Source: Novosphingobium sp. B 225 (GTDB lineage Bacteria; Pseudomonadota; Alphaproteobacteria; Sphingomonadales; Sphingomonadaceae). Taken from it: a stretch of DNA of 64,000 nucleotides. This document shows positions 54,579-63,086 of the stretch, piece after piece (position 1 is the first letter of the stretch; each line of letters begins with the position of its first letter). The stretch lies in contig NZ_MWLM01000062.1 in assembly GCF_002198665.1 (NCBI RefSeq), forward strand, positions 87,659-151,658. Direction: 5' to 3'. A model generated the notes under the pieces. It worked only from the letters and a program-made list of their open reading frames with translations. It had not been told where the DNA came from and did no database searches. A program made the translations under genes and the position numbers.

Positions 54579-55007
54579 ATGACAATTGCGCGCCTGATCG
54601 AAGGCCATGCTCCGGAAATCGTCAGCTGCGATGCCAGCGCCAGTGTGCGTGAGGCTGTGGCCATGCTCGCCGAGCGCAGGATCGGTGCCTTGCCGGTCTA
54701 TCGCGACGGCGTGATCGCCGGGATTTTTTCCGAACGTGACGTGGTTTATCAGCTCGCCGCGCATGGACCCGCAATGCTGGAAAAGACCGTTGGCGAAGTG
54801 ATGACCGCGCCCGCAATCACGGTCGATCCCGCCACCGATGTGATGGACGCGCTGGGCCTGATGACCCGCCGCCGCATCCGCCACTTGCCAGTGGTCCAAT
54901 CCGGCGCAGTGCAGGGCTTCGTCTCGATCGGGGATCTGGTGAAATACCGGATCGACCGGATCGAAAGCGAGGCCGAGGCGATGCGGAGTTATATCCAGAG
55001 CGCCTGA
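54579..55007 (+). CDS. Two-CBS-domain protein
   Basis: The 142 residues hold two CBS motifs: VREAVAMLAERRIGALPV, then GVIAGIFSERDVV, and after it VMDALGLMTRRRIRHLPVV, then GFVSIGDLVKYRI. CBS pairs bind adenosine nucleotides or SAM. There is no catalytic domain, so it is a stand-alone regulator or IMP-dehydrogenase-like subunit. GTG at 54576 is an alternative start. Confidence 0.9.
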   Translation: MTIARLIEGHAPEIVSCDASASVREAVAMLAERRIGALPVYRDGVIAGIFSERDVVYQLAAHGPAMLEKTVGEVMTAPAITVDPATDVMDALGLMTRRRIRHLPVVQSGAVQGFVSIGDLVKYRIDRIESEAEAMRSYIQSA

Positions 55008-55044
55008 GCTTGTTTGGCGAAGCCGGAGCGCCTACATCCACTGG

Positions 55045-55377
55045 ATGGACATCCAGACCATGACACTCAGCCCCTCCGCTGCGGCCCGCGTTGCCACGAT
55101 TGCGGCGAAGCAGGGCAAGCCGGCCATCCTGCGGCTTTCGGTTGAAGGCGGCGGTTGTTCAGGCTTTCAATACAAATTCGGCCTGGCCGATGCAGCTGAC
55201 GCAGACGATCTGGCAGTCAAGACCGACGGGGTGACCTTGGTGGTCGATCCCGTCAGCCTTGATCTGGTCGCTGGCTCGGTGGTCGATTATGTCGAATCGC
55301 TCGGCGGCGCGGCGTTCAAGGTGGAAAACCCCCAGGCGGCCTCGGGCTGCGGCTGCGGGTCATCATTCGCCATCTGA
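55045..55377 (+). CDS. erpA: Iron-sulfur cluster insertion protein ErpA
   Basis: The 110 residues are an A-type carrier with three cluster Cys: one in GGGCSGFQY and two in GCGCGSSF at the C-terminus, and the usual segment DPVSLDLVAGSVVDYV. It delivers clusters to target enzymes. The stop overlaps the xth start (TGATG). In-frame ATG at 55060 is possible. It complements SufA (24475-24831). Confidence 0.95.
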   Translation: MDIQTMTLSPSAAARVATIAAKQGKPAILRLSVEGGGCSGFQYKFGLADAADADDLAVKTDGVTLVVDPVSLDLVAGSVVDYVESLGGAAFKVENPQAASGCGCGSSFAI

Positions 55378-56150
55378 TGCGGATTTCAACTTTCAATATC
55401 AACGGGATCAAGGCACGCCTGCCGCGCCTGCTCGAATGGCTCGAAGAAACGCGCCCGGCGGTTGCATGCCTTCAGGAAATCAAGACCCAGGACGAAGGGT
55501 TTCCCGCCGACGAGTTCCACAAGCTGGGCTATCATGCCCTGTGGCACGGCCAGAAAAGCTTCAACGGCGTGGCGATTCTGGCCGACGGCGCGCAGCCGGT
55601 GGAAGTGCAGCGCGGATTGCCGGGTGATCCGGACGACGAACAGTCACGCTATCTTGAAGCCGAGGTGTTTGGGGTGCGGGTGGTCAACATCTACTTGCCC
55701 AATGGCAATCCCCGGCCTGGGCCGAAGTTTGACTATAAATTGGCGTGGATGGAACGGCTGCGCGCGCGCATGGCCGCGATCCTGGCCGAGGAAGTACCGG
55801 CCATCGTCACCGGTGATTTCAACGTGATCCCGACCGATCGCGACATCTGGGCCCCCAAGGCCATGGCCGAAGACGCCCTGATGCAGCCCGAATCGCGCGA
55901 CGCCTATCTGCGCCTGCTCAACCAGGGCTGGACCGACGCGCTGGCCACCCACAATCCCCAGGGCGGGATCTGGACCTATTGGGACTATCAGGCCGGTGCC
56001 TGGCAGCGCGATCACGGGTTCCGGATCGACCACGCCCTGCTTAGCCCGGAACTGGCCGACCGGCTGGAGGCCTGCGGCGTGGACAAGGAGCATCGCGGGC
56101 GTGAAAAGGCCAGCGACCATGCGCCGGTCTGGGTGCAGCTCAGACGCTAA
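55377..56150 (+). CDS. xth: Exodeoxyribonuclease III (AP endonuclease)
   Basis: The 257 residues show the exo/endo-phosphatase pattern: MRISTFNINGIKARLPRLLEW at the start (Asn/Arg), CLQEIKTQ (Glu metal ligand), YLPNGNPRPGPKFDYKLAWM, VTGDFNVIPTDRDIW (Asp-Asn), and SDHAPVWVQL (Asp-His). It repairs abasic sites. It is coupled to erpA by overlap. Confidence 0.95.
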   Translation: MRISTFNINGIKARLPRLLEWLEETRPAVACLQEIKTQDEGFPADEFHKLGYHALWHGQKSFNGVAILADGAQPVEVQRGLPGDPDDEQSRYLEAEVFGVRVVNIYLPNGNPRPGPKFDYKLAWMERLRARMAAILAEEVPAIVTGDFNVIPTDRDIWAPKAMAEDALMQPESRDAYLRLLNQGWTDALATHNPQGGIWTYWDYQAGAWQRDHGFRIDHALLSPELADRLEACGVDKEHRGREKASDHAPVWVQLRR

Positions 56151-56167
56151 TTGCCGCCTCGCGGCGG

Positions 56168-56300
56168 AAGGCAACACCGGGCCACTCCTCCGGCCCGACC
56201 ACCTATAGGGTCCGGCCAACGGATGGTCGGGGCGCCCCGACAAAACGTCCCCCGGACGTTTTGCGACTTCGGGTCACGGCAGCGGGCCGGTGTCGCGCGA
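56168..56300. repeat. Diverged member of the 39-bp palindrome family with an insertion
   Basis: The left part (about 56168-56230) shares the core GGCCCGACCACC, then TATAGGGT, then AACGG and TGGTCGGG with the element at 7936-8029. The right end GGGCCGGTGT matches the other arm, but about 40 bases are inserted between. The insert contains its own perfect 9-bp hairpin (56242-56250 with 56254-56262). The element lies between xth and the cell-wall hydrolase. Confidence 0.7.
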
Positions 56301-56333
56301 GGGATCGGCTTGGCCGATCCCGTCAACGCATTC

Positions 56334-56965
56334 TCAGCGATAGAATACGTGGTTCTCTACCCGGCCAAGGCGCTTCATGCGCCATCCGGGGCTCACGCTG
56401 GTGGCGTGAAAATAGAGCGCACCTTCAACCGGGCTGCGCCAGGTGCCTTCGTGGGCGATCTGGGCCAGAGCGACCGCGTTCTTCCACTGCGCCGACTTGC
56501 GGGCAATCGCTGGAAAGCCGCCGCCACGCACGAACGAGAACTGCGAGGGCTGGAACACCACACCGCAGTAGGAATTGGGGAAGCGGCCCGATTTGGAGCG
56601 GGCAACGATCACCCGGCCAACGGCCAGCTGACCGGCCAACGGTTCGCTCTTGGCTTCGAAATAGATTGCCCCGGCGAGGCAGTTGAGTTCGCGCGACAGT
56701 TCGCCCGGTTGCGGCTGGGCCGATACCAGCGCGCCAAGCGTGGCGGCGGGAGGCGTATCGCTGTCCGTCTGGTCCTGCGCAGGCACAACGGCGCTTTCGC
56801 CGGGCAGCGGCTGGACAACAGGCCGGGATGGAGGGCGGGTTCCTGTTTGATTTCCACGGGAGTCTTGCTCTCCGCAGCGGCACCGGACCCTTGGGTGCCA
56901 ATCAGTACTGTCAAGAAAGTAGCGGCAACGGCGATCGCCGAGGCCCGGTTCAATTGCTTACTCAT
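56334..56965 (-). pseudogene. SleB-type cell-wall hydrolase, apparent frameshift
   Basis: The signal peptide (MSKQLNRASAIAVAATFLTV, start 56965) is in one frame, while the mature hydrolase domain, starting near the residues PAQDQTDSD, is in the frame shifted by one base. The domain has NCLAGAIYFEAKSE (catalytic Glu), PNSYCGVVFQPSQFSF and ALYFHATSV, the SleB/cell wall hydrolase pattern. The switch falls near 56800-56850. This is either a real frameshift that would inactivate the gene or a one-base sequence error. If repaired, the product would be about 210 residues. Confidence 0.7.
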
Positions 56966-57166
56966 GCCTAATTCTAACTGGGCGGTGGACGCGCCCGGCG
57001 CAGGATCGGTTGGTTCAATCAGCCTGACGGCCCCATGCCCCAAGCCGGAAATCCTGCCGGCTGCCCCCCGTCTGCGTGCTTGCGTCCCGGGCCTGTCTGC
57101 CCAAAGCGCCGCCTGCGCAACGAAAGTGCCGCCCCTTGATTCCGCAGCGCAGCAAAGTCAACCTGC

Positions 57167-57499
57167 TCAGTCGGTCAATCCGATGAACCGTTCACCATCT
57201 ACGATATCCAGTTCCACTATCCACAGATCCGGGTCCTGAGCCCCGCGCCGGTCCAGCCATTCATCGATTTCGCGTTTATTTTCAGGGTTTTGAAGCTTTG
57301 AAAGGGTCCATTTGCGGTGCCCGTCATGGTCGGGCATCCGTTCAAAAACCCGCGCATTTCCGCCCCTTTCGGTCAAAACGACCAGGATTGTGCCGGCGTC
57401 GGGTTCACCCTTTTGCAGCACGCTGCCAAAGCCGCCCTCGGCGGCAACCCGCCGGATCAAAGCGTTAATCTCGAGGTGAGCGGACAGGCGCGGTTCCAA
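57167..57499 (-). CDS. DUF1491 family protein
   Basis: The 110 residues match the DUF1491 pattern: LEINALIRRVAAEGGFGSVLQKGEPDAGTILVVL, then ARVFERMP, then DPDLWIVELD (described by segment). The family is found in alphaproteobacteria and its function is unknown. It lies 5 bases after the thioesterase gene stop, on the same strand, so they are co-transcribed. Positions 56966-57166 upstream of the SleB gene hold no supported gene. Confidence 0.85.
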   Translation of the reverse strand: MEPRLSAHLEINALIRRVAAEGGFGSVLQKGEPDAGTILVVLTERGGNARVFERMPDHDGHRKWTLSKLQNPENKREIDEWLDRRGAQDPDLWIVELDIVDGERFIGLTD

Positions 57500-57504
57500 G
57501 CGGG

Positions 57505-57993
57505 TCAGCCGATCACCGGAGGAGCATAGCCCGCAAGCGAGGACAGCGCGATCCGGCTACGCATGAAAGTGCCAGTGCCGCGCCCGATCTCCTCGCCGTC
57601 AGCATCGATCAGCCGGCTTTCCGCAACCAGCACCCGGCGGCGCCCCGAAATCCACCGTCCTTCGGCCACGACCCGGCCCGATTTGACCGGACGGCTGAAA
57701 TGGAGGTTGAACGAGGTGGTCAGCAGGAACTTGTCCGTAACCAGCGTGTTGGCCGCATAAAAAGCCGCATCGTCCAGCATCTTGAAATAGACCGTGCCAT
57801 GCGCCGCGCCGGCGGCATGGTAAAACTTGCGGTCAATCGTGAATTCAATCCGCGAGCGACCTTCGCCCTGGATCGCCAGGGCCGAATCGAACAAGGCGTT
57901 GACGGGCGCGGAAGCATAAAGCGTTTCGAGCGCCCGCCAGTGCAGTTCAGCGCCGACCGGCGCGCTGTCAGGCGGCGTCGCGGTCGATGACAT
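57505..57993 (-). CDS. PaaI-type hotdog thioesterase
   Basis: The 162 residues have the hotdog fold pattern: EFTIDRKFYHAAGAAHGTVYFKMLDDAAFYAA, then NLHFSRPVKSGRVVAEG. This resembles PaaI/YigI-like acyl-CoA thioesterases (HGGxxxxLxD-type motif is HGTVYFKMLDD here). The start overlaps the ptsN 3' end by 26 bases, which is long; a later start would lose part of the N-terminal helix. Confidence 0.83.
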   Translation of the reverse strand: MSSTATPPDSAPVGAELHWRALETLYASAPVNALFDSALAIQGEGRSRIEFTIDRKFYHAAGAAHGTVYFKMLDDAAFYAANTLVTDKFLLTTSFNLHFSRPVKSGRVVAEGRWISGRRRVLVAESRLIDADGEEIGRGTGTFMRSRIALSSLAGYAPPVIG

Positions 57994-58429
57994 TGGCGAG
58001 GAGGGCGTAGATCGCTTCGGCCCCAGGGGCTTCGCCCAGTGCCGCGTGCATCGCATCGTCGCGCATCATCCGGCTGATCGCAGCGAGCGCATGAAGGTGC
58101 GCCGCTCCCGCGCCTTCGGGCGAAAGCAGCCCGAACACAACATCCACCGGCATCCCGTCGGCCGCATCAAAGGCAACAGCGGAGCCAAGCCGGAAAAAGG
58201 CTGCAACCGGGCGCACCAGATCGGGGATCCGCGCATGCGGAATCGCAACGCCGCGCCCGAACCCGGTAGAGCCCAGTTTTTCGCGTTCTTCGATGCGTTC
58301 GAGCACCAGGACGGGATCGAGCCCGTAAACCTGGGCGAACCGATTCGCGAGCTGTTCGAGGATGGCCTGTTTGCTATCGGCATCAATCGTGCCGACAGCT
58401 TCGGGCAACAAGGTGAATAATGCGGTCAT
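57968..58429 (-). CDS. ptsN: Nitrogen PTS enzyme IIA (IIA-Ntr)
   Basis: The 153 residues contain the phospho-accepting His in GVAIPHARI, together with the family segments GSTGFGRGVAIPHA and VDVVFGLLSPEGAG. PtsN is a signalling protein of the nitrogen-related PTS in proteobacteria. The hpf gene lies 122 bases upstream on the same strand, but rpoN is not next to it as it often is. Confidence 0.92.
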   Translation of the reverse strand: MTALFTLLPEAVGTIDADSKQAILEQLANRFAQVYGLDPVLVLERIEEREKLGSTGFGRGVAIPHARIPDLVRPVAAFFRLGSAVAFDAADGMPVDVVFGLLSPEGAGAAHLHALAAISRMMRDDAMHAALGEAPGAEAIYALLANVIDRDAA

Positions 58430-58551
58430 AGGCGGGCGCTGTGTTCCGAAAATTGCGTGGCGGGTGAGAACAGGGGACCGGGGCCACGGACCGAACCGCA
58501 GCAGAAACCCCCGCACTCACCCGGAAATTGTGCGCGCCTTTACTCCCGGCG

Positions 58552-59118
58552 CTAGGAAGGTTCAACCCAGCCGATTGAACCATCTCCGCGGCGGTAAACC
58601 ATATTGTGCTTGCCGGTGCCAGCATTTTTGAACAGCAGCGCGTTGGTGTTGCGCAGGTCGAGCATCATCACCGCGTCGGAAACCGTCGCTTCGGGCACGT
58701 CGACCCGGGTTTCGGCAATCACCACCGGAGCATCGACAGTAACTTCCTCGGCATCTTCATCGGGCTCGACAAAAACCGTGTAAGCGGCCTCTTCGGTCTT
58801 GAGGGCATGGGCAGACTGTTCGTGACGATCCTTGATCCGGCGCTTGTACCGGCGCAACTGCTTGTCGATCTTTTCCGCTGCCTGATCCAGCGCGGCATGG
58901 GCATCATGGGCAATCCCCGCACCTTTCAGGATCAGACCCTGCATCACATGGGTCACAATATCGCAACGAAAGGCGCCCGCGGGTGCGCGGTTGAAAGTGA
59001 CCTGACTGGAAATGGCATCGGCAAAATACTTGTCGGCAATCGCCGTCAGCCGATCCTGCGCGTGGACCTGCAATGCTTCGCCCGTTTCGATCTGATGGCC
59101 GGAAACACGAATATCCAT
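58552..59118 (-). CDS. hpf: Long-form ribosome hibernation promoting factor
   Basis: The 188 residues combine an N-terminal S30AE domain (1-100, beginning MDIRVSGHQIETG and including VSSQ-like SSQVTFNRAPAGAF) with a C-terminal dimerisation domain (about 135-188: MLDLRNTNALLFKNAGTGKHNMVYRRGDGSIGWVE, in segments). Long HPF forms 100S ribosome dimers in stationary phase. An acidic linker of about 20 residues separates them. Confidence 0.94.
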   Translation of the reverse strand: MDIRVSGHQIETGEALQVHAQDRLTAIADKYFADAISSQVTFNRAPAGAFRCDIVTHVMQGLILKGAGIAHDAHAALDQAAEKIDKQLRRYKRRIKDRHEQSAHALKTEEAAYTVFVEPDEDAEEVTVDAPVVIAETRVDVPEATVSDAVMMLDLRNTNALLFKNAGTGKHNMVYRRGDGSIGWVEPS

Positions 59119-59154
59119 GCGGTACCTTCTCCTGTGGTTATCGTCGGGACCAGA

Positions 59155-59838
59155 TCATTCGTTCCATAAGGGCGATTTCACCGATTCCAGGAAAGCGGCA
59201 TGCGCCGCCAGCTCCGCTTCGCTGGCCCGGTGCGGGCGAGCGGGGCGAAAGGTGCGCTGCCGGACCGGCGTTTCCACCGGAGCAGCGACAATCTGGGTGG
59301 ATTCAGCCGCAAGCGAGAGGCCAATCTGGCGCCCGCCGGTCAGCTCGACATAGACCTGCGCCAGCAATTCGGCATCAAGCAAGGCCCCGTGCAAGGTGCG
59401 GTGGCTGCGATCAATTCCATAGCGGGTGCAAAGCGCATCAAGCGACAGCTTGGCGCCCGGATGACGCACTTTGGCCAGAGCCACGGTATCGATCATCCGG
59501 GTCTTGCTGACCGGTTCCAGCCCGCAAGCTTCAAGCTCCATATTGATGAAGCCGAAATCGAATCCGGCATTGTGCGCAACCAGCATCGAATCCCCGATGA
59601 AATCGAGGAAATCGGCAGCGCGCTCATGGAAGCGGGGTTTGTCTGCGAGGAAAGCGGCAGACAGGCCGTGCACCGCCTCCGCGGCAGCAGGCATATCGCG
59701 ATCGGGGTTGAAATAGCAGTGAAAGGTTTCACCGGTGGTGACCCGGTTGACCATCTCGATGCAGCCGATTTCAACCAGCCGGTCACCACTGCGCGGATCG
59801 AGCCCGGTGGTTTCCGTATCGAAAATAATCTCACGCAT
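59155..59838 (-). CDS. dnaQ: DNA polymerase III epsilon subunit (3'-5' proofreading exonuclease)
   Basis: The 227 residues show the DEDDh exonuclease motifs: Exo I FDTETTGLD (Asp7, Glu9), Exo II HNAGFDFGF, and Exo III HRTLHGALLDAELL. It proofreads for polymerase III. The C-terminal part (from about 190) includes a possible polymerase-binding tail. It is upstream of hpf on the same strand and close to the putative origin. Confidence 0.95.
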   Translation of the reverse strand: MREIIFDTETTGLDPRSGDRLVEIGCIEMVNRVTTGETFHCYFNPDRDMPAAAEAVHGLSAAFLADKPRFHERAADFLDFIGDSMLVAHNAGFDFGFINMELEACGLEPVSKTRMIDTVALAKVRHPGAKLSLDALCTRYGIDRSHRTLHGALLDAELLAQVYVELTGGRQIGLSLAAESTQIVAAPVETPVRQRTFRPARPHRASEAELAAHAAFLESVKSPLWNE

Positions 59839-59901
59839 TTCAAAGCGAACATGGGCCTGTCCGGCGCGGCTGACAAGGGGGCCAGCGCGCTATTTGTGAC
59901 G

Positions 59902-60510
59902 CTATTTTGGCGGCAGGCCCGCCGTGATGGCATGAACCAGGGCTTGCACCGCGTGACGCGTTTCAGCCAGGCTTACCCCAGTATCGATAACATGATCGGC
60001 GCGGGCACGCTTTTCCGCATCCGGCACTTGCAGCGCGAGGATCTTTTCGAACTTTTCCGGGGTCATCCCGGGCCGGGCCAGGACCCGTTCGCGCTGCATC
60101 GCGGCCGGGGCCGAAACCACCACAACCGCATCCAGTCCGTGCTGTCCCGTCTTTTCATAGAGCAGCGGAATATCGAATACGATCAGCGGTGCGTTGGCAT
60201 TATCGGCCAGGAAGGCCCGGCGCATTTCCGCCACTTCGGGATGGACGATTGCTTCCAGCAGCTTGAGCTTTTCAGGATTGCCGAACACTGCCGCACCCAG
60301 TTTCTGGCGATCAACCCCGTCCGGGCCGGTCGTGCCGGGAAAGGCGCGTTCGATCGGTTCGATGCAGGCCCCGCCTGGCCCCTGCAATTCATGGACGGCG
60401 GCATCGGCATCGAACACTGGCACGCCCAGCCCACGCAGCATCGCCGCGACCGCACTTTTGCCCATGCCGATCGAGCCGGTCAGGCCCAGAATGAACGGCT
60501 TCGCGCTCAT
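59902..60510 (-). CDS. coaE: Dephospho-CoA kinase
   Basis: The 202 residues start with the Walker A GSIGMGKS (12-19) and contain VFDADAAVHEL and VFDIPLLYEKTG, family signatures. It catalyses the last step of coenzyme A synthesis. The start overlaps the aroE 3' end by four bases, in the conserved alphaproteobacterial order aroE-coaE-dnaQ. Confidence 0.96.
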   Translation of the reverse strand: MSAKPFILGLTGSIGMGKSAVAAMLRGLGVPVFDADAAVHELQGPGGACIEPIERAFPGTTGPDGVDRQKLGAAVFGNPEKLKLLEAIVHPEVAEMRRAFLADNANAPLIVFDIPLLYEKTGQHGLDAVVVVSAPAAMQRERVLARPGMTPEKFEKILALQVPDAEKRARADHVIDTGVSLAETRHAVQALVHAITAGLPPK

Positions 60511-61361
60511 CCGATCAGCAGCTTGCGCAGGTCCGCATCGCCATCCTTCGGCGGTTCGGCATCATAGAACCGGCGAAACGCCTCGCGCGCCTGGCCGACC
60601 AGCATTTCCAGCCCGTCATGCGTGCGCAGACCGCGCGCGGCGGCGGCGCGGAGCAGGGGGGTGTCGTGCGGATGGGTAATGATGTCATAGACGATCGCAT
60701 CGCCGCGCAGGCTATCCACCGCCAGCGGCAGCGGCGGAAACCCTTCCATGCCCAGCGAGCTGGCATTGGCGACCAGCGCGCTGCGATCGGCGGCCTGCTG
60801 GGCCTGATCCCAGCCCAGCGCCTCGACCCGGCAAGACATCAAGGTGGCGGCCAGATCATCGAGCAGCCGCGCGGTCCCTTCGGCCGTGCGATTGACCACG
60901 GCAATGTCGCGCGCGCCCAGGCTGACCAGTCCGGCGATCACCGCCGCCGCTGCTCCGCCCGCGCCGAGCACGGTGACCCGTTCGCCCGACAGGTCCAACC
61001 CCGCGAGCGGTTCGACGAAGCCGGGCAGATCGGTGTTTTCCCCGGTCAGGGTGCCGTCTTCCTCGACAATCACGGTATTGACCGCGCCCAGCGCTTTGGC
61101 GGCAGGCGTGTGGTGATCGACCAGATCATAGCAGGCGCGCTTGTGCGGCATGGTGGCCTGAACCCCGGCAAAGCCGAGCGCGACCATCCCGCGAAAGGCG
61201 CGGGCCACTTCGCCCGGGCGCACCGGCAGCCGCACATAATGCCCGTCGATCCCCAGCCGGTTAAGCCAGAATTCGTGGATCTTCTGCGATTTCGATTGGG
61301 CCACCGGCCAGCCGATCAACCCCGCCAGCAGCGGCAGCGGGCGATCCGCGCGCCCGGTCAT
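60507..61361 (-). CDS. aroE: Shikimate dehydrogenase (NADP+)
   Basis: The 284 residues show the substrate-binding SKSQKIH (23-29), catalytic Lys74 in MPHKRACYD, Asp111 in NTDLPGF, and the NADP motif [10 protein letters not shown]. It reduces 3-dehydroshikimate in aromatic amino acid synthesis. The ATG at 61361 overlaps the maf stop (ATGA). An in-frame extension upstream was rejected for that reason. Confidence 0.96.
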   Translation of the reverse strand: MTGRADRPLPLLAGLIGWPVAQSKSQKIHEFWLNRLGIDGHYVRLPVRPGEVARAFRGMVALGFAGVQATMPHKRACYDLVDHHTPAAKALGAVNTVIVEEDGTLTGENTDLPGFVEPLAGLDLSGERVTVLGAGGAAAAVIAGLVSLGARDIAVVNRTAEGTARLLDDLAATLMSCRVEALGWDQAQQAADRSALVANASSLGMEGFPPLPLAVDSLRGDAIVYDIITHPHDTPLLRAAAARGLRTHDGLEMLVGQAREAFRRFYDAEPPKDGDADLRKLLIG

Positions 61362-61945
61362 GCGGCCAGGTCCCCATGGACCCTGAGCGCGCCGAGCACA
61401 GCCAGCAGCGGCATGCCCAGCACGGTGAAATGGCTGCCTTCGATTTGGTCGAACAATTGCACCCCCAAGGCCTCGATCCGGAACACTCCGACACAGCCCG
61501 CCACCTGGGGCCATTCGCGGGCGAGGTAGCTGTCGATGAAGCTTTGCGAAAGGGGGCGGACCTGCAATTTCGCCACTTCGCCATGACGCCACAGCACCAC
61601 GCCATCACGCGCCAGTGCGGCGGCGCTGTGCAATTCCATGGTCTGGCCCGAGAACAATTGCAGATGCGCGGCGGCTTCTGCGCGGCTGGCGGGCTTGTCA
61701 AACCGCCGAACGCCGACCTGGACCAGGCTGTCACTGCCCAGCACCAGCGCGCCAGGGCGGGCCTGTGAAATTGCCAGGGCCTTGGCTTCTGCCAGGGCTA
61801 GCGCAATCTGGGCCGGGGCGGCGCCCGCCATGCCGGCCTCAAGCGCGCGCTCGTCGATCCGCGCCGGGCAGGCTTCGAACGCGATCCCGGCGGCTTCAAG
61901 CATGTCCCGGCGTGACTGACTTTGCGAGGCGAGCACCAGAGTCAT
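61358..61945 (-). CDS. maf: Maf-like nucleotide pyrophosphatase
   Basis: The 195 residues start with [17 protein letters not shown], and contain LVLGSDSLV and the Arg/Lys-rich active loop near [11 protein letters not shown]. Maf proteins hydrolyse non-canonical nucleotides such as dTTP/UTP analogues. It overlaps the ppsR stop and the aroE start, one operon ppsR-maf-aroE-coaE. Confidence 0.94.
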   Translation of the reverse strand: MTLVLASQSQSRRDMLEAAGIAFEACPARIDERALEAGMAGAAPAQIALALAEAKALAISQARPGALVLGSDSLVQVGVRRFDKPASRAEAAAHLQLFSGQTMELHSAAALARDGVVLWRHGEVAKLQVRPLSQSFIDSYLAREWPQVAGCVGVFRIEALGVQLFDQIEGSHFTVLGMPLLAVLGALRVHGDLAA

Positions 61946-62772
61946 AATGCGCCGAAATCCTTGGGGGTGCGCGACTGGTTATAAAGGTTGATCACCGCCG
62001 CCGCGGTCTCTTCAATCGAACGACGGGTGACGTCGATTACCGGCCAGTCATTGTCAGCGTACATCCGCCGCGCAAAGGCCAATTCCCGCGCGACCCGGTC
62101 GGCATCGACATAGGCAGTCTCTGGAGCCTGGTTGAGCGAGAGCAAGCGGTTGCGGCGAACCTGGATCAACCGGTCTGGCGCGGTAGTCAGGCCCACGACC
62201 ATCGGGTGTTTCAAGCCGAACAAGGCTGTGGGTGGCGGACTTTCCACCACGATCGGGATATTGGCGACCTTGTAGCCGCGATTGGCGAGGTAGATGCTGG
62301 TCGGGGTCTTGGACGTGCGCGACACGCCGGCCAGGACGATGTCTGCCTCTTCCCAATCCTCCCACGCCACCCCGTCATCATGGGCGATGGTATAGTGAAT
62401 CGCATCAACTCGCGCGAAATAGGCCTCGTTCATCACGTGCTGGCGGCCGGGCCGGGCGCGTGGATGCTGGCCGAGGGCGGATTCTAGCGCGCCAATCGCA
62501 TGATCGAGCACTGCCACAACCGGCAAGCCCAGCACCCCGCAGCGCTCTTCCAGCTTGAGCCGCAGTTCCGCGCTGGCCATGGTGTAGAATACCAGCCCCG
62601 GATTGGCCGCGACATCGCCCATGATCCGGTCAAGGTGCTGCTGCGAGCGGACCATTGGCCAAAAATGGCGCACCACATCTGCGCCTTCGAACTGCGCCAG
62701 CGCCGCCTTGGCGATGGCTTCAAGCGTTTCGCCGGTGGAATCGGACAGGAGGTGAAGGTTGAGCCGGGGCAT
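61942..62772 (-). CDS. ppsR: Pyruvate, phosphate dikinase regulatory protein (DUF299)
   Basis: The 276 residues have the P-loop-like GVSRTSKTP (149-157) and start [18 protein letters not shown], as in the DUF299/PPSR family. It is a bifunctional ADP-dependent kinase and Pi-dependent phosphorylase of PEP synthase or PPDK. This gene is the alphaproteobacterial neighbour of the chromosome origin (RP001 in Rickettsia). The start at 62772 is an ATG facing the AT-rich origin region. Confidence 0.93.
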   Translation of the reverse strand: MPRLNLHLLSDSTGETLEAIAKAALAQFEGADVVRHFWPMVRSQQHLDRIMGDVAANPGLVFYTMASAELRLKLEERCGVLGLPVVAVLDHAIGALESALGQHPRARPGRQHVMNEAYFARVDAIHYTIAHDDGVAWEDWEEADIVLAGVSRTSKTPTSIYLANRGYKVANIPIVVESPPPTALFGLKHPMVVGLTTAPDRLIQVRRNRLLSLNQAPETAYVDADRVARELAFARRMYADNDWPVIDVTRRSIEETAAAVINLYNQSRTPKDFGAL

Positions 62773-63086
62773 GCGCCATCCCTGTGGACAGATGCTTGCA
62801 TAAACCACGGGAGTAAGGCGGGGACAAGTTTCGGACTGTGTTTCCTGCCCGCTAACGCGATTTCTGCGGGGTACTTGTGGACATGTGCAAAGTGATTCCC
62901 ACAGGCTGGGGATAGAGAGGATAAGTCCTGCTTGACCCGGCAAGGGCGGGGATTCGGCCCTGCGCGTGCCCCCTGTTCAGACCGGGACAAATCGGGCAAG
63001 GCGCGGCTGTTCGCGCTATCCACAGGCCAACTACTATCTACATCCTTATATAGAATCTTATTTGTATTTGATTGGAACCACGTTCG
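62773..63086. other. Candidate chromosomal origin of replication (oriC)
   Basis: This 314-bp gap between ppsR and divergent hemE is the conserved location of oriC in Caulobacter and Rickettsia. DnaA-box-like sites are CTATCCACA at 63016-63024 (8 of 9 to TTATCCACA), TGTGGACAG at 62783-62791 and TGTGGACAT at 62876-62884 (both 7 of 9, reverse). GANTC sites are at 62894, 62951 and 63053. A clearly A+T-rich stretch (63027-63080) next to the best box could be the unwinding element. No typical CtrA-box TTAA-N7-TTAA was seen. The hemE promoter must lie here too. Confidence 0.75.
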
